NCBI GenBank assembly: GCA_022826385.1
Contig: JAJDUZ010000005.1
Span: forward strand, 1-49,377
Length of the DNA: 49,377 nucleotides
Origin: Silicimonas sp.
GTDB taxonomy: Bacteria > Pseudomonadota > Alphaproteobacteria > Rhodobacterales > Rhodobacteraceae
Direction of reading: 5' to 3'
The notes under the pieces are model-generated. The model saw only the letters and a list, made by a program, of their open reading frames with translations, searched no databases and was not told the origin of the DNA. Below are positions 1 through 8,775 of the stretch, piece after piece (within the stretch, counting starts at the first letter, position 1; each line of letters begins with the position of its first letter). The translations under genes and the position numbers were made by a program.

Positions 1-155
1 GCAAGGACATCGGGGTTGCCTCTGTTTATGGGTTTATTGCTAATCACACCATAGCTTGTGGCGGCCCCGATTTCCAGAACTACCAAGCTAAAACCGTCGA
101 AATCGGCGGGAAATTCCAGCGCCTCGGCGAGTTTTGCAAAAGGCTCTGTGTTAAT
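1..155 (-). other. Possible partial coding fragment at the left edge
   Basis: A reverse-strand frame is open from position 155 to the window edge, bounded by in-frame stops at 156-158. Its translation looks protein-like, with a stretch reading AKLAEALEFPADFDGF, but I recognise no family and no clear start codon (GTG and TTG occur inside). A forward frame from 3 to 248 is also open for about 80 codons but looks less like protein. The DNA is visibly poorer in GC than the rest of the window. It may be the start of a gene running out of the window, a remnant, or chance. Confidence 0.2.
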
Positions 156-248
156 TTATTTTTAGTGAATGTGGCATTCCCCACCCCGGAAATTCTTCTA
201 TCCAAGGGTAGATCTGTGGAACGCCGAGCGAGCGAACGTAGCGAGTAA

Positions 249-581
249 ACTTCGAAGAACCGGGTTGGGTTTAGGGAGTGATCGGTTAAAGCAATGAGGC
301 GCTGTCATTTGAGTGACGGCGCCTCATTTGATTGAGTGAGTTGGTATCCGTGCGAGAAACTCGCGAAGGTGCTGTGTGGTCTGGTTTCAGTGGTAGGGAT
401 CGATTCAGACCAAATCTTGACGTCATTCCGAATTTCCTGTGCCGTGCTGCTGCTCCGGTAACAGACCACGCATTCCGTCTTTTCCGCCTCACATGTCGTA
501 CTTTTGCAGAAACGGCTCGCCTTTTCGGCCGCTCTCCTGCATATCGTCGGCGCACTTCAAACCTGACCATGGAGAGGACCC
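249..581. other. Intergenic region upstream of serS
   Basis: About 330 bases without a convincing gene; open frames crossing it are shadows or run into serS. It holds the hairpin at 293-329 and presumably the serS promoter, which I could not place. A repetitive stretch of GAGC and GAAC tetramers lies just before it, around 222-246. I saw no tRNA cloverleaf and no T-box features. Confidence 0.5.
293..329 (+). terminator. 15-bp hairpin, probable terminator of an upstream transcript
   Basis: Positions 293-307 pair with 314-328 over 15 base pairs with a single G-U position and a 6-base loop (TTTGAG). The outer pairs are A/T on both sides, as in bidirectional intrinsic terminators, though the T-run is only three bases. 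It ends about 250 bases before serS, so it more likely ends a transcript from the left than attenuates serS. Confidence 0.5.
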
Positions 582-1871
582 ATGCACGACATTCGCGCCA
601 TCCGCGAGAACCCTGACGCTTTCGACGCCGCAATGGCGCGCCGGGACCTGTCGGGCATGTCGTCAGAGATCCTCGCCATCGACGAAGCACGCCGCGCGAA
701 GATCACTGCAGCCGAAGCGGCTCAAGCCGAGCGCAATGCCGCTTCGAAAGAGGTTGGCGCAGCCAAGGCCCGCGGTGACGAGCCCGAGTTCGAACGTCTG
801 CGGGCGCTGGTCTCGGAGAAGAAAGACGAGATTGCCCGGCTGGAGGAAGAAGCCAAGGCCGAGGACACGCGTCTGCGCGACCTGCTGATGGGCCTGCCGA
901 ACCTGCCATATGACGACGTTCCGGACGGTTCCGACGAAAACGACAATGTCGAGATCCATCGCTGGGGCACGCCCGCCGCGTTCGACTTTGCGCCGAAAGA
1001 GCATTTCGACATCGCTGGCGTCAAACCGGGCATGGATTTCGAGACAGCCGCCAAACTCTCGGGCAGCCGCTTCGTGTTGCTGCGGGGCGCTGTCGCGCGC
1101 GTTCACCGGGCCTTGGCCCAGATGATGCTGGACACCCACACGACCGAGAACGGGCTGACAGAGACGATGACGCCCGTGCTGGTGCGGGATGAGGCGATGT
1201 ACGGCACCAACCAACTGCCGAAATTCGCGGAAGACAGCTATCAGACCCGCGAGGGCATGTGGCTGATCCCGACCTCGGAAGTGACGCTGACCAACACGGT
1301 TCGCGAAAGCATCCTTGATTCTGACGCGCTGCCGATCCGGATGACGGCACACACCCAGTGCTTCCGCTCGGAAGCCGGCAGTGCGGGCAAGGATACCGCC
1401 GGCATGTTGCGCCAGCATCAGTTCGAGAAGGTCGAGATGGTCACGGTCTGTTCGGCCGAAACCTCGGATGACGAGCATATGCGGATGCGGAAATGCGCAG
1501 AAGGTATTCTGGAACGGCTGGGCCTGCCCTATCGCACCGTCGTGCTCTGCACCGGCGACATGGGGTTCGGCGCACGCCGGACCTATGACCTTGAAGTCTG
1601 GCTGCCGGGGCAAAACACCTATCGCGAGATCAGCTCGGTCTCGACCTGCGGTGACTTCCAGGCGCGCCGGATGAACGCCCGTGTCCGCGATGCCGAGGGC
1701 AAGCCACAATTCGTCCACACCCTGAACGGCTCGGGTCTGGCAGTCGGACGCTGCCTGATCGCGGTTCTGGAGAACGGACAGACCGAGGACGGCGGTGTCG
1801 TACTGCCCCAAGGGCTTGGCCCATGGCTGGGCGGCAAGACACGGATTGCGCCGGACGGCGAACTCGTCTGA
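582..1871 (+). CDS. serS: Serine--tRNA ligase
   Basis: Cytoplasmic class II aminoacyl-tRNA synthetase charging tRNA-Ser, and tRNA-Sec if present, with serine. The 429 residues match the usual bacterial length. The first 110 or so residues form the family's N-terminal tRNA-binding coiled coil (alternating charged and alanine-rich heptads). The catalytic core follows, with motif 2 around [14 protein letters not shown] and FEKVE, and motif 3 near the C-terminus ([13 protein letters not shown]). The ATG at 582 is preceded by GGAGAGG at a good distance, so the start is firm. The gene stands alone and is closed by a strong terminator immediately downstream. Confidence 0.97.
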   Translation: MHDIRAIRENPDAFDAAMARRDLSGMSSEILAIDEARRAKITAAEAAQAERNAASKEVGAAKARGDEPEFERLRALVSEKKDEIARLEEEAKAEDTRLRDLLMGLPNLPYDDVPDGSDENDNVEIHRWGTPAAFDFAPKEHFDIAGVKPGMDFETAAKLSGSRFVLLRGAVARVHRALAQMMLDTHTTENGLTETMTPVLVRDEAMYGTNQLPKFAEDSYQTREGMWLIPTSEVTLTNTVRESILDSDALPIRMTAHTQCFRSEAGSAGKDTAGMLRQHQFEKVEMVTVCSAETSDDEHMRMRKCAEGILERLGLPYRTVVLCTGDMGFGARRTYDLEVWLPGQNTYREISSVSTCGDFQARRMNARVRDAEGKPQFVHTLNGSGLAVGRCLIAVLENGQTEDGGVVLPQGLGPWLGGKTRIAPDGELV

Positions 1872-1876
1872 GACAG

Positions 1877-1904
1877 CGGGGGCTACGGCCCCCGTTCCTT
1901 TTCC
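1877..1904 (+). terminator. Rho-independent terminator of serS
   Basis: Stem CGGGGGC (1877-1883) pairs perfectly with GCCCCCG (1888-1894) around a TACG tetraloop, and is followed by TTCCTTTT. It begins six bases after the serS stop codon, the classic arrangement for an intrinsic terminator. Confidence 0.9.
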
Positions 1905-2034
1905 GACGTGATGCACGGAAAGCAGCAGTTTGTTTGATGTGCGCTATTGCACCATTGCTGCGCCCACACGCCCAGAACGTGCGATTGCCTGAGGAAGGGC
2001 AGCGCTCTATTTCCTAGTGGAAAGGAGATGCCTC

Positions 2035-2946
2035 ATGTCGCTTCGCCCCACACTCGAAACGCGCCTTGCCCAACCCACGATGGAAGGCGCCGGTGTCAAA
2101 CTGCACCGCGCCTTCGGCTTCCAGGATCCAAGCGAGCTGGATCCGTTCCTGTTGTTCGATGATTTCCGGAACGATCGCCCGCAGGATTACGAAGCGGGCT
2201 TCCCCTGGCATCCCCATCGCGGGATCGAGACGATCACCTATGTTCTGTCCGGCACGGTCGAACATGCGGACAGCCTCGGCAATCGCGGCACGCTGTCGGA
2301 CGGGGCCGTGCAATGGATGACAGCCGGGTCCGGGATCCTGCATCAGGAGATGCCATCGGGCAATTTTGCGGGCCAGATGCACGGCTTCCAGCTTTGGGGC
2401 AACCTGCCCGCCGCGCACAAGATGACTGCGCCGCGCTATCAGGACATCAAGGGGGAAGACATCCCCGTCGTCACCGACGATGACGGCACACGCGTCAAGG
2501 TGATCACCGGCGAATTCTGGGGCAAGCGCGGCCCAGTCGACGGGATCGCCGCCGATCCGCAATATCTCGACGTCTTCGTTCCGGCAGGCGTGAAGAAGAC
2601 GTTCCGCATCGACACCTATCGCCGGGCGTTCGCCTATGTCTTCGAGGGCGCTGGCGCCTTCGTGGACGCCGCCCCGCCCGAGGGCGTGCGGCTGGAAAAG
2701 GAAGTTGCGGGTCAAGAAGTGAACATCCGCGACCTCTCGGGCAACCGGACGCTGATCCGCTTTGGAAATGGCGACGAGGTCACGGTGCAGGCGGGCCCGG
2801 ACGGCGTCCGGTTCCTGCTGATCTCGGGCGCGCCGATTGAAGAGCCGGTCGCATGGCACGGGCCGATCGTGATGAACACCCGCGAAGAACTGATGCAAGC
2901 GATGACCGACCTTCGGAACGGCACGTTCATCAAGCCCGTCCACTAG
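2035..2946 (+). CDS. Pirin family protein
   Basis: A bicupin of the pirin family, 303 residues. The N-terminal cupin carries the metal-binding signature: HPHRGIETITYVLSG, then a second histidine after the strand (VEHAD), then GSGILHQE. Bacterial pirins have been linked to quercetin dioxygenase activity or to modulation of central metabolism; no specific substrate can be read here. An open frame begins at a GTG 18 bases earlier, but AAAGGAG at 2021-2027 lies just ahead of the ATG at 2035, which is therefore preferred. The TAG stop overlaps the outer edge of the inverted-repeat element that follows, so the element may have landed exactly at the gene's 3' end. Confidence 0.9.
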   Translation: MSLRPTLETRLAQPTMEGAGVKLHRAFGFQDPSELDPFLLFDDFRNDRPQDYEAGFPWHPHRGIETITYVLSGTVEHADSLGNRGTLSDGAVQWMTAGSGILHQEMPSGNFAGQMHGFQLWGNLPAAHKMTAPRYQDIKGEDIPVVTDDDGTRVKVITGEFWGKRGPVDGIAADPQYLDVFVPAGVKKTFRIDTYRRAFAYVFEGAGAFVDAAPPEGVRLEKEVAGQEVNIRDLSGNRTLIRFGNGDEVTVQAGPDGVRFLLISGAPIEEPVAWHGPIVMNTREELMQAMTDLRNGTFIKPVH

Positions 2947-3206
2947 GCTCAGGCCCCACTAATCTTGTAGCGCTGGCGCCAAAGTCGTGAAATATCAAGG
3001 GCTTGGGCCGCGCCGGGAATAGTGGTTCTATTTTCAAGCGGCCCAAGCCCTTGAGATGAAGCGATTTTGACGTCTTCGATGGGACGACTTTTCTGACTGG
3101 ACGTTGTCGCAGGTCGTTGAAATAGGGCCACTATTTCGGCCATCCTGCTCCCAGCCAGTCAGAAAACTTGTTCCACCAGCGCAGCAAGATTAGTGGGGCC
3201 TGAGCC
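2946..3206. mobile_element. MITE-like element with terminal inverted repeats and two internal stem-loops
   Basis: The ends are inverted copies: GGCTCAGGCCCC onward from 2946 is matched for 22 bases on the opposite strand ending at 3206, and after two mismatches for seven more. Inside are two modules. In the first, 2995-3011 pairs perfectly with 3038-3054 (17 bp) and its loop holds AATAGTGG..CTATTTTCAA (3018-3037). In the second, 3089-3100 pairs with 3155-3166 (12 bp) and its loop holds the near reverse complement of that sequence (3117-3135). The element has no transposase; the 64-codon reverse frame spanning 2949-3143 runs through the repeats and looks incidental. No clear target-site duplication is visible. 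It resembles a non-autonomous miniature transposable element; the parent element is unknown to me. Confidence 0.75.
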
Positions 3207-3381
3207 CAGCCCACGTCAAAGACCGCTCCCGGGGGAAGGGGCGCCCCGGAAGCGGCCATGGTGGCGTCAGGACAAACAGCGCAACACGGTGAGCCTGATC
3301 CGGCCGGCGCGGCGACGCTGCTGCAGAAGGCGCTGCGGCATGGTCCGGAAAATGCGTTTCTCGGTTGCGCGTGTCATTGCC

Positions 3382-3624
3382 CTAGCCCGCCACCAGCACC
3401 CCGGCGTCAACCGCGGCAGCCAGTTCGGCTTCGTCGATGGCACCATCACCGTTGCCGTCGATCGTGGTGAAAAGCTCGTCGGTCAGCTCAGGGAACGCGA
3501 CCGTGAGTTCTTCCATCGAGTAGACCCCGTCACCATCCGTGTCTTCGACATCAGCCGCCATCGCAGCCGTGGCACCAAGAGCCAGAAGGGTGGCGAGGAT
3601 CAGTTGCATATGTTTCGTCATCAT
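3382..3624 (-). CDS. Small secreted EF-hand calcium-binding protein
   Basis: An 80-residue protein with a Sec signal peptide (hydrophobic residues about 7-20, cleavage likely after AMA-A near residue 24) followed by two canonical EF-hand loops: DTDGDGVYSMEE at 28-39 and DGNGDGAIDEAE at 56-67, with acidic ligands at positions 1, 3, 5 and 12. It should bind calcium in the periplasm or outside the cell. Tandem ATGs at 3624 and 3621 both follow a GGAG; the second has the better spacing. It has no close neighbours, and no partner is evident. Confidence 0.85.
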   Translation of the reverse strand: MMTKHMQLILATLLALGATAAMAADVEDTDGDGVYSMEELTVAFPELTDELFTTIDGNGDGAIDEAELAAAVDAGVLVAG

Positions 3625-4090
3625 TCACTCCATCGGTTTCATGGAGGTTCGGGCCCGAAGCCTCGTCTTGAAGCTTCGAGAGGGACGTAAGGGCGGCGCG
3701 GGGTCGCGTTCAACGCATCGGGGACTTCGGCGCGAAAACCGGCCATCGCTTGCTGAGAGACGGCTGCCCTTCTGCGCCAAGCTTTGCCGTCAGCCGAAAC
3801 TTGCCAGCAACAGCGCCGAGCTTTGCCGAGACGACAGCGCGAATTCGGCAGCGTGTCGCCGGTTGCGTGTCGCCCGGTGCATTCTGTTGACTTGGCCGCT
3901 TTCGCCCCTGCCGCACCGTGGGAGTTCCCCCGAAGCTGCGCATCTCTCGAGACGGATGGGCGTATCTAACTTGGGTTAAGAGACGAACCGCACCGGGGAG
4001 CGAACGCTCGCTTCACAGAGTTTTAACGAATCTGCAACCACCGCCCGCTATAATCACAGGGATTGGGAGGGAGGGGGAACGCGCCAGCTG
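3625..4090. other. Intergenic region between der and the EF-hand gene
   Basis: About 470 bases between the EF-hand start and the end of der. It contains a near-identical direct repeat, GCGCCAAGCTTTGCCG at 3774-3789 and GCGCCGAGCTTTGCCG at 3813-3828 (15 of 16 matching), with a weaker third copy between them. Open frames of 60-77 codons cross it but have no recognisable features. The EF-hand promoter should lie at its left end on the reverse strand. I see no RNA gene. Confidence 0.4.
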
Positions 4091-5566
4091 TTAACTCTTC
4101 TTAACTGGCGGTTTCCCAAGATGTTTCCGCAACCGCGATGGCGTCGATTTCTTCTTGTTCTTGAAGGGGTTCTGGTCCCCCTGCCCGCGGAATGTCAGGC
4201 GAATTGGCGTCCCCGGCATATCGAAATCCTGCCGCAGCCCGTTCACCAGATAGCGCTTATACGCCTCGGACAGCTTGTCGGGATGCGAGCACATCACGAC
4301 AAATCCCGGAGGCCGGGTCTTCGCTTGTGTCGCATAGCGCAGCTTGATCCGACGACCGCCGGGCGCCGGTGGTGGATGCGCCTCCAGCATGCCCGTCAGC
4401 CAGCGGTTCAGTTGCGCGGTGCTGACGCGCCGGTTCCAGACATCATAGGCCGACATGACAGCCTCGCGCAGCCGCTCCATGCCACGCCCCGTCTTGGCCG
4501 ACACGGTCACCAAGGGCGCGCCCCTGAGCTGCGGCAAGAGCCGGTTGAAGGCTTCCTTCAGTTCGGCCAGTTTCTCGTTCTTCTCGGTTTCCAGATCCCA
4601 CTTGTTCACGGCGACGACCACGGCCCGGCCCTCACGCTCGGCCAGATCTGCAATGCGCAAGTCCTGCTGTTCGAACGGGATGGCCGCGTCGAGCAGCACA
4701 ATGACCACCTCGGCGAATTTCACCGCCCGCAGCCCGTCTGCCACCGAGAGCTTTTCAAGCTTTTCCTGCACCCGCGCCTTCTTCCGCATGCCCGCGGTGT
4801 CGAAGAGCCGCACGGGAACCCCGCCCCAATCCAGCGGCAGCGAGATCGCGTCGCGGGTGATCCCCGCTTCCGGCCCAGTCAGCAGCCGCTCCTCGCCCAG
4901 AAGCTGGTTGATCAACGTCGACTTCCCGGCATTCGGGCGACCGACCACAGCGATTTGCAGCGGCCGGTCAACGGTCGGCACGCGCTTGGTGGTTTCGGGA
5001 TCATCATCATCGCTGACCGAAACGTTGGTCTCGGGCGCGGCTGCAGCGACCAGTTCGGTCTTCTCGGCCAGCCCCTCGGCCACCGGGTGCAGGGCAGTCA
5101 GAAGCTCGCCCATCCCCTCGCCATGTTCCGCCGAGAGACGCACAGGCTCCCCCAAACCCAGCGAGAAGGCCTCGATCAAGCCACCCTCGCCTGCACGGCC
5201 TTCCGCCTTGTTCGCGGCAAGGATCACGTTGCTGGCCTTGCGCCGCAGGATGTCGGCAAAAACCTCATCCGCCGGCAAAACGCCCGCGCGCGCATCGATC
5301 ATGAACAACACGACATCGGCCATTTCGACCGCGCGTTCGGTCAAACGGCGCATCCGGCCTTGCAGGCTTTCGTCGGTGGCCTCTTCCAGACCGGCGGTGT
5401 CGATCACCGTGAAATTCAGGTCGCCCAGTTTCGCCTGCCCCTCGCGCAGGTCGCGCGTCACACCCGGCTGGTCATCGACCAGCGCAAGACGCTTGCCGAC
5501 CAGTCGGTTGAACAGCGTGGATTTGCCCACGTTCGGGCGTCCCACTAGGGCAAGGGTGAAACTCAT
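4091..5566 (-). CDS. der: Ribosome-associated GTPase Der (EngA)
   Basis: Essential double GTPase needed for maturation of the 50S ribosomal subunit. The 491 residues show two tandem G domains: the first with GRPNVGKST near residue 8, DTAGLEE and NKAE; the second with GRPNAGKST near residue 210, DTAGMRKK and NKWD. The C-terminal KH-like domain ends in a basic lysine-rich tail. A spacer rich in acidic residues links the two G domains. It is the last gene of a leftward group with yfgM, bamB and a GAF gene, the same relative order as yfgM-bamB-der in gammaproteobacteria except for the extra GAF gene. Confidence 0.97.
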   Translation of the reverse strand: MSFTLALVGRPNVGKSTLFNRLVGKRLALVDDQPGVTRDLREGQAKLGDLNFTVIDTAGLEEATDESLQGRMRRLTERAVEMADVVLFMIDARAGVLPADEVFADILRRKASNVILAANKAEGRAGEGGLIEAFSLGLGEPVRLSAEHGEGMGELLTALHPVAEGLAEKTELVAAAAPETNVSVSDDDDPETTKRVPTVDRPLQIAVVGRPNAGKSTLINQLLGEERLLTGPEAGITRDAISLPLDWGGVPVRLFDTAGMRKKARVQEKLEKLSVADGLRAVKFAEVVIVLLDAAIPFEQQDLRIADLAEREGRAVVVAVNKWDLETEKNEKLAELKEAFNRLLPQLRGAPLVTVSAKTGRGMERLREAVMSAYDVWNRRVSTAQLNRWLTGMLEAHPPPAPGGRRIKLRYATQAKTRPPGFVVMCSHPDKLSEAYKRYLVNGLRQDFDMPGTPIRLTFRGQGDQNPFKNKKKSTPSRLRKHLGKPPVKKS

Positions 5567-5632
5567 GGCTCAACACACCAGGATGAATGGATCGCGCCCG
5601 TCTAGCGCCTGTCGGGGCGCTCTGCAACGGGC

Positions 5633-6412
5633 TCAGTTCAATCGAGACGACAACCGGGTCCACTGGAAGATGAAATAGCCCGAAGACGATTGTGCCCGCG
5701 TGACCGAGAAAACGCGGCCATCCGCAACATGGATCTTGGTCGGCATGGCAAAATCCTTGGCCAGCAACGCCTTCTTGACCCGCGGGCTCTGCAACTCGGA
5801 ATCGCTGACATGTTCCGTCAGCGCACGGTTGGCAAAAACCAGTCGGCCATTGGGATCGTGAATTGACGTTGGATCGGCGCGCACCAGCGAGAAAGCAGCA
5901 ATGATCTGGTCATACTCGGACACCACGCGGCTCGCGTCCTTGCTCTCGAGCCGATACATGTCACGCAGGATCATGTTTTCGACATTCTGACCGGCGGTTA
6001 CGAGATACCCCAAGTCACTCTCAGCCCAGTCCCGCGGCTCCGTGGTAAAGCCGCAGATCGTGCCGATCGGTCCGATCTCGGCATTCTCAATCGGAACGCC
6101 GATATAGCCGGCCACCGTGCCCTCTGCGACATGTTTCAGCGATTTGAAGTCGGCATGATTTCGGGCGTCGACAATCACCAGAGGGCGGCCTTTCTTCAAC
6201 ATCTCGAAACAGACAAGCTCCTCCGGCATACGCCAGCGTCGGTCACGTGTTCGACCGAAGGTTTCGGACACACCCATGGAGACCAAGTGTCGGTTGTGAA
6301 CGATAGAGAGCAGCGCGTAGTCAACGCCCAACGCATCGACAACACCGTCGGCCACACGATCAAGGTCCGCCTGCAAAGGAGATTGAATTTTACCAAGATT
6401 GCGTTCTTGCAT
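5633..6412 (-). CDS. GAF domain protein
   Basis: A soluble 259-residue protein. Residues about 10-155 fit a GAF sensor domain of the free-standing, methionine-sulfoxide-reductase-like or phytochrome-like type (ALLSIVHNRHLVSMG, CFEMLKKGRPLVIVDAR, GYIGVPI, GTICGF). The C-terminal 80 residues may be a degenerate PAS-like domain. No output domain (kinase, cyclase, DNA-binding) is present. An upstream in-frame ATG at 6472 exists, but GGGAGG five bases before the ATG at 6412 makes this the likely start. It sits between bamB and der, where gammaproteobacteria have no gene. The 176-base gap to bamB suggests its own promoter. Ligand and role are unknown. Confidence 0.8.
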   Translation of the reverse strand: MQERNLGKIQSPLQADLDRVADGVVDALGVDYALLSIVHNRHLVSMGVSETFGRTRDRRWRMPEELVCFEMLKKGRPLVIVDARNHADFKSLKHVAEGTVAGYIGVPIENAEIGPIGTICGFTTEPRDWAESDLGYLVTAGQNVENMILRDMYRLESKDASRVVSEYDQIIAAFSLVRADPTSIHDPNGRLVFANRALTEHVSDSELQSPRVKKALLAKDFAMPTKIHVADGRVFSVTRAQSSSGYFIFQWTRLSSRLN

Positions 6413-6588
6413 TAAGCCCTCCCAGGACGGCCCGTGCAATCCGGGAGCACACACAACAACCCCCAGGCCCATCCCGCTTAGAGAAAGGCCATAAATTGGC
6501 GCGGCGTCAACAAAAAATGGCGATGCCCAATGACTGAAATTCGCCCCTCTCCTGCTCCTTGAATGGGATCAGACGGCAGGTCGCGAGG

Positions 6589-7884
6589 TCATTTCAAAGC
6601 ATGCAGTTGGCCGTTCTCAGTCACAAGGAACAGGGCCCCACCGGCAACGGCAGGATTCCGCGCGACGCCATCGGGAAGCGGCAAGGTCCCGGCAAGGGCG
6701 CCAGTGACCGGATCGTATTGCCGCAGGGTTCCATCGTCTGACGCCAGCAAAAGGCGTCCGCCGGCCAGGATCGGTCCGTGATGGACAAAAACGGATTTCC
6801 GGCGCCGGATGCGATCGCGGGTAAAATACGGGAGGTTCTCGGCCCAGATCGTCGCCCCCGTCGCGGCGTCAAGCCGCAACAACTGGTTGCGGTCCGAAAC
6901 GAAGAAGACCGAGTTGCCAGCCACCCAAAGCGGGCCTGCCGCGCCTTCTTCGGCCGTCCAGAGAAGACGCCCGTTGGTGGCATCGAACGCCGCAGCGCGT
7001 CCGGCATAGCTGCCGGCATAAATTCGATCGCCCTCGAAAACGGGGCCGCCAACAAGATCGGTCAGTGCGGACGACGCGCCACCCAGTCTACGCCCCGCCA
7101 CGCTTGCGGCCCAACCTCGGGCGCCTGTGTCAGCCACGGCCGAGACCATCTGGCCGGAGGCAAACGGAAACACGACAAGTGGGCCAGCGGCGACAGGCGC
7201 AGGCGATCCTGCGCTGGATCGGTCCGCAGTTGCGCCAAACACTTGCCAGAGGACGCGCCCGGTATCGGCCGAAAGCGCCCAGCCCGCCGCATTGCTTGTC
7301 GCGACATAGACCACGCCATTGGCGGCCATGGGCGGCGCCGCGGCACCGGATTCGAAATCATGGGTCCATTGCACCGCACCCGTCGCGGCGTCGAGCGCCG
7401 ACAATTGCCCGAACCCATTGGTCGCGAACAACTGGTCACCGGCGGCCGCAAGACCGCCCCCCAGCCCTTCGTCCGCGCCATCGGTAGACGGGATCAAGTC
7501 CACGCTCCAGACAACACGTCCCTGGGTGGACACTGAGGTCACGCGAGACCGGCTGTCCATAACATAAACCATGCCGTTCGCGACGATCGGGTCTGCGGCT
7601 ATCCGGTGCTTTCTGTCGTTGCCTTTGCCGATATCAACGCTCCAGGCCAGTGCCAGGGATCGATCCAGCGCGGGGTGCGCGACCAGATGTGTCGTGCTGC
7701 CGCCAACATGGCTCCAATTCGCATTCGCTGTGGCTACGGGAAGTGGCAAAGCCTCCGCGCGGTTGACCGTCTCGGTTGGAATCGGATTGCCGCGCACGTC
7801 GAGACGCTCGCCCTCAAGCAGCACCTCGGGTTCGCTGCATCCCAGCAGCCCAAGCAATGCAATGACCAGACCCAACCGTTTCAC
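6589..7884 (-). CDS. bamB: BamB-like outer membrane lipoprotein with PQQ-type beta-propeller repeats
   Basis: A 431-residue protein beginning with a lipoprotein signal peptide (lipobox LLGC, Cys16). The rest is built of beta-propeller blades of the PQQ-binding-like repeat type, for example GMVYVMDSRSRVTSV, GQLSALDAATGAVQW, GRAAAFDATNGRLLW and NQLLRLDAATGATIW. BamB assists the BAM complex in inserting outer membrane beta-barrel proteins from the periplasm. Membership is supported by position, 26 bases after a YfgM-like gene and upstream of der. Assignment as true BamB rather than another PQQ-repeat lipoprotein rests mainly on that synteny. Confidence 0.85.
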   Translation of the reverse strand: MKRLGLVIALLGLLGCSEPEVLLEGERLDVRGNPIPTETVNRAEALPLPVATANANWSHVGGSTTHLVAHPALDRSLALAWSVDIGKGNDRKHRIAADPIVANGMVYVMDSRSRVTSVSTQGRVVWSVDLIPSTDGADEGLGGGLAAAGDQLFATNGFGQLSALDAATGAVQWTHDFESGAAAPPMAANGVVYVATSNAAGWALSADTGRVLWQVFGATADRSSAGSPAPVAAGPLVVFPFASGQMVSAVADTGARGWAASVAGRRLGGASSALTDLVGGPVFEGDRIYAGSYAGRAAAFDATNGRLLWTAEEGAAGPLWVAGNSVFFVSDRNQLLRLDAATGATIWAENLPYFTRDRIRRRKSVFVHHGPILAGGRLLLASDDGTLRQYDPVTGALAGTLPLPDGVARNPAVAGGALFLVTENGQLHALK

Positions 7885-7910
7885 GTCACACGCGCCCCAC
7901 GCTTATTGTT

Positions 7911-8570
7911 TTAGCCCTGCTCGATCGAGCCACCTAGGGCCACAATCAACTGCCGCGCGCGTCGGCGCAAGTCCTCGGACGCTTCGGCATCCGCGAGAAT
8001 GCCCTGAAGCGAGGTCAAGGCGGCCTCGGTGTCGCCAAGTTCAACCTCGGCGAAGGCGCGTTGCTCGACGGCAAGAAGTCGCAGCGAGTTGCCGGGCCTC
8101 AGCAGGGGTTGCAGTCGGTCGATCCTGTCCTGGGGGGCCATGGTGTCGGCTGAGCCAAGGACACGCTTCAGCAAGGCGATATCCCGATAGACTTGGGGAA
8201 CGCTTGCATCATCAATGATCCGATCCAGAGCCTCGGCGGCCGCCGCTTCGTTCCCGGCCTCGGTCTCGGCGGCAGCTGTCAAAAGCGCAAGAATTGCCTG
8301 CCCGCCCGGATCGTCCGCCGGGACCACCTCTTGCAAGGCCGCTGCGCGCGCTTCGGGTGTCTCTTCCTGCAGCGCGGCAATCATCGCATCGCCCTTCGCT
8401 TCGGCAGCAGCTTGCGCCGATGCCTTGCGCCACTCGTTCCAGGAAGCGCCGCCCACAATCACTACGATCGCAAGGACGGCAATCCAACCATAGCGCCGCA
8501 TCAAAGCATACAGCCTGTCGCGCCGGACTTCTTCGCTGACCTCGTTGATAAAGCTGTCTTCGTTCGCCAC
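7911..8570 (-). CDS. YfgM-like ancillary SecYEG subunit (tetratricopeptide-like membrane protein)
   Basis: A 219-residue single-pass inner membrane protein: a short cytoplasmic N-terminus with the family's EEVRRDRLYALMRRYGW motif, one transmembrane helix at about residues 22-42 and a helical periplasmic domain of TPR type. In E. coli the counterpart YfgM associates with SecYEG and periplasmic chaperones. The open frame extends 30 codons upstream, but GGGAG lies six bases before the GTG at 8570, where homology to the family begins. It heads the leftward yfgM-bamB-GAF-der group and is divergent from the efflux operon. Confidence 0.85.
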   Translation of the reverse strand: MANEDSFINEVSEEVRRDRLYALMRRYGWIAVLAIVVIVGGASWNEWRKASAQAAAEAKGDAMIAALQEETPEARAAALQEVVPADDPGGQAILALLTAAAETEAGNEAAAAEALDRIIDDASVPQVYRDIALLKRVLGSADTMAPQDRIDRLQPLLRPGNSLRLLAVEQRAFAEVELGDTEAALTSLQGILADAEASEDLRRRARQLIVALGGSIEQG

Positions 8571-8664
8571 GCCACACTCCCTGGGTCGCACTCTGCTCGG
8601 GCGACCTATTAGCCGGTGCATATGGGGAATGCAAAGATCGCATATTATTTCCGCAGTCAAAATC

Positions 8665-8691
8665 TTGCAGAAAGCAGGTCGAAGATATAAT
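8665..8691 (+). promoter_or_regulatory. Probable promoter of the RND efflux operon
   Basis: TTGCAG (8665-8670) and a perfect TATAAT (8686-8691) are separated by 15 bases, slightly short for a housekeeping promoter. They point at the efflux adaptor gene, 84 bases downstream. Such a perfect -10 element stands out in this GC-rich genome. Confidence 0.55.
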
Positions 8692-8703
8692 CTAAACTAA
8701 ACA

Positions 8704-8736
8704 GTTCAGCGTATCTAAGAGAACAACTCGCTGAAC
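8704..8736. promoter_or_regulatory. Inverted repeat, possible repressor operator
   Basis: GTTCAGCG (8704-8711) and CGCTGAAC (8729-8736) form a perfect 8-base inverted repeat with a 17-base spacer, starting just downstream of the predicted -10 element. That is where a repressor of an efflux operon would be expected to bind. No regulator gene lies next to it, so the protein is unknown. As RNA it could instead form a long-loop hairpin. Confidence 0.4.
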
Positions 8737-8738
8737 AG

Positions 8739-8757
8739 GCCCGACAATTCTTCGGGC
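8739..8757 (+). promoter_or_regulatory. Small hairpin in the leader of the efflux operon
   Basis: GCCCGA (8739-8744) pairs with TCGGGC (8752-8757) around a 7-base loop, ending 18 bases before the adaptor start codon. It may affect translation or simply be chance; no T-run follows. Confidence 0.25.
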
Positions 8758-8775
8758 GATACAAGGACACGAGAT

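Noticed and set aside
293..329. serS attenuator or T-box
   Set aside because: The hairpin is about 250 bases from the start, with no specifier loop or T-box sequence. A terminator of an upstream transcript is simpler.
663..1916. A 417-codon reverse frame across serS
   Set aside because: Antisense shadow of serS with no recognisable domains.
2949..3143. 64-codon reverse ORF as a transposase remnant
   Set aside because: It runs through the terminal and internal inverted repeats of the MITE-like element, and its translation has no transposase features.
3193..3470. Forward ORFs upstream of and overlapping the EF-hand gene
   Set aside because: Low-complexity arginine- and proline-rich translations, antisense to the EF-hand gene for much of their length.
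4082..4110. Hairpin at the 3' end of der as a terminator
   Set aside because: The stem is only six pairs plus an interrupted inner part, overlaps the coding end and has no T-run.
4121..5548. A 475-codon forward frame
   Set aside because: Antisense to der, which is unmistakable.
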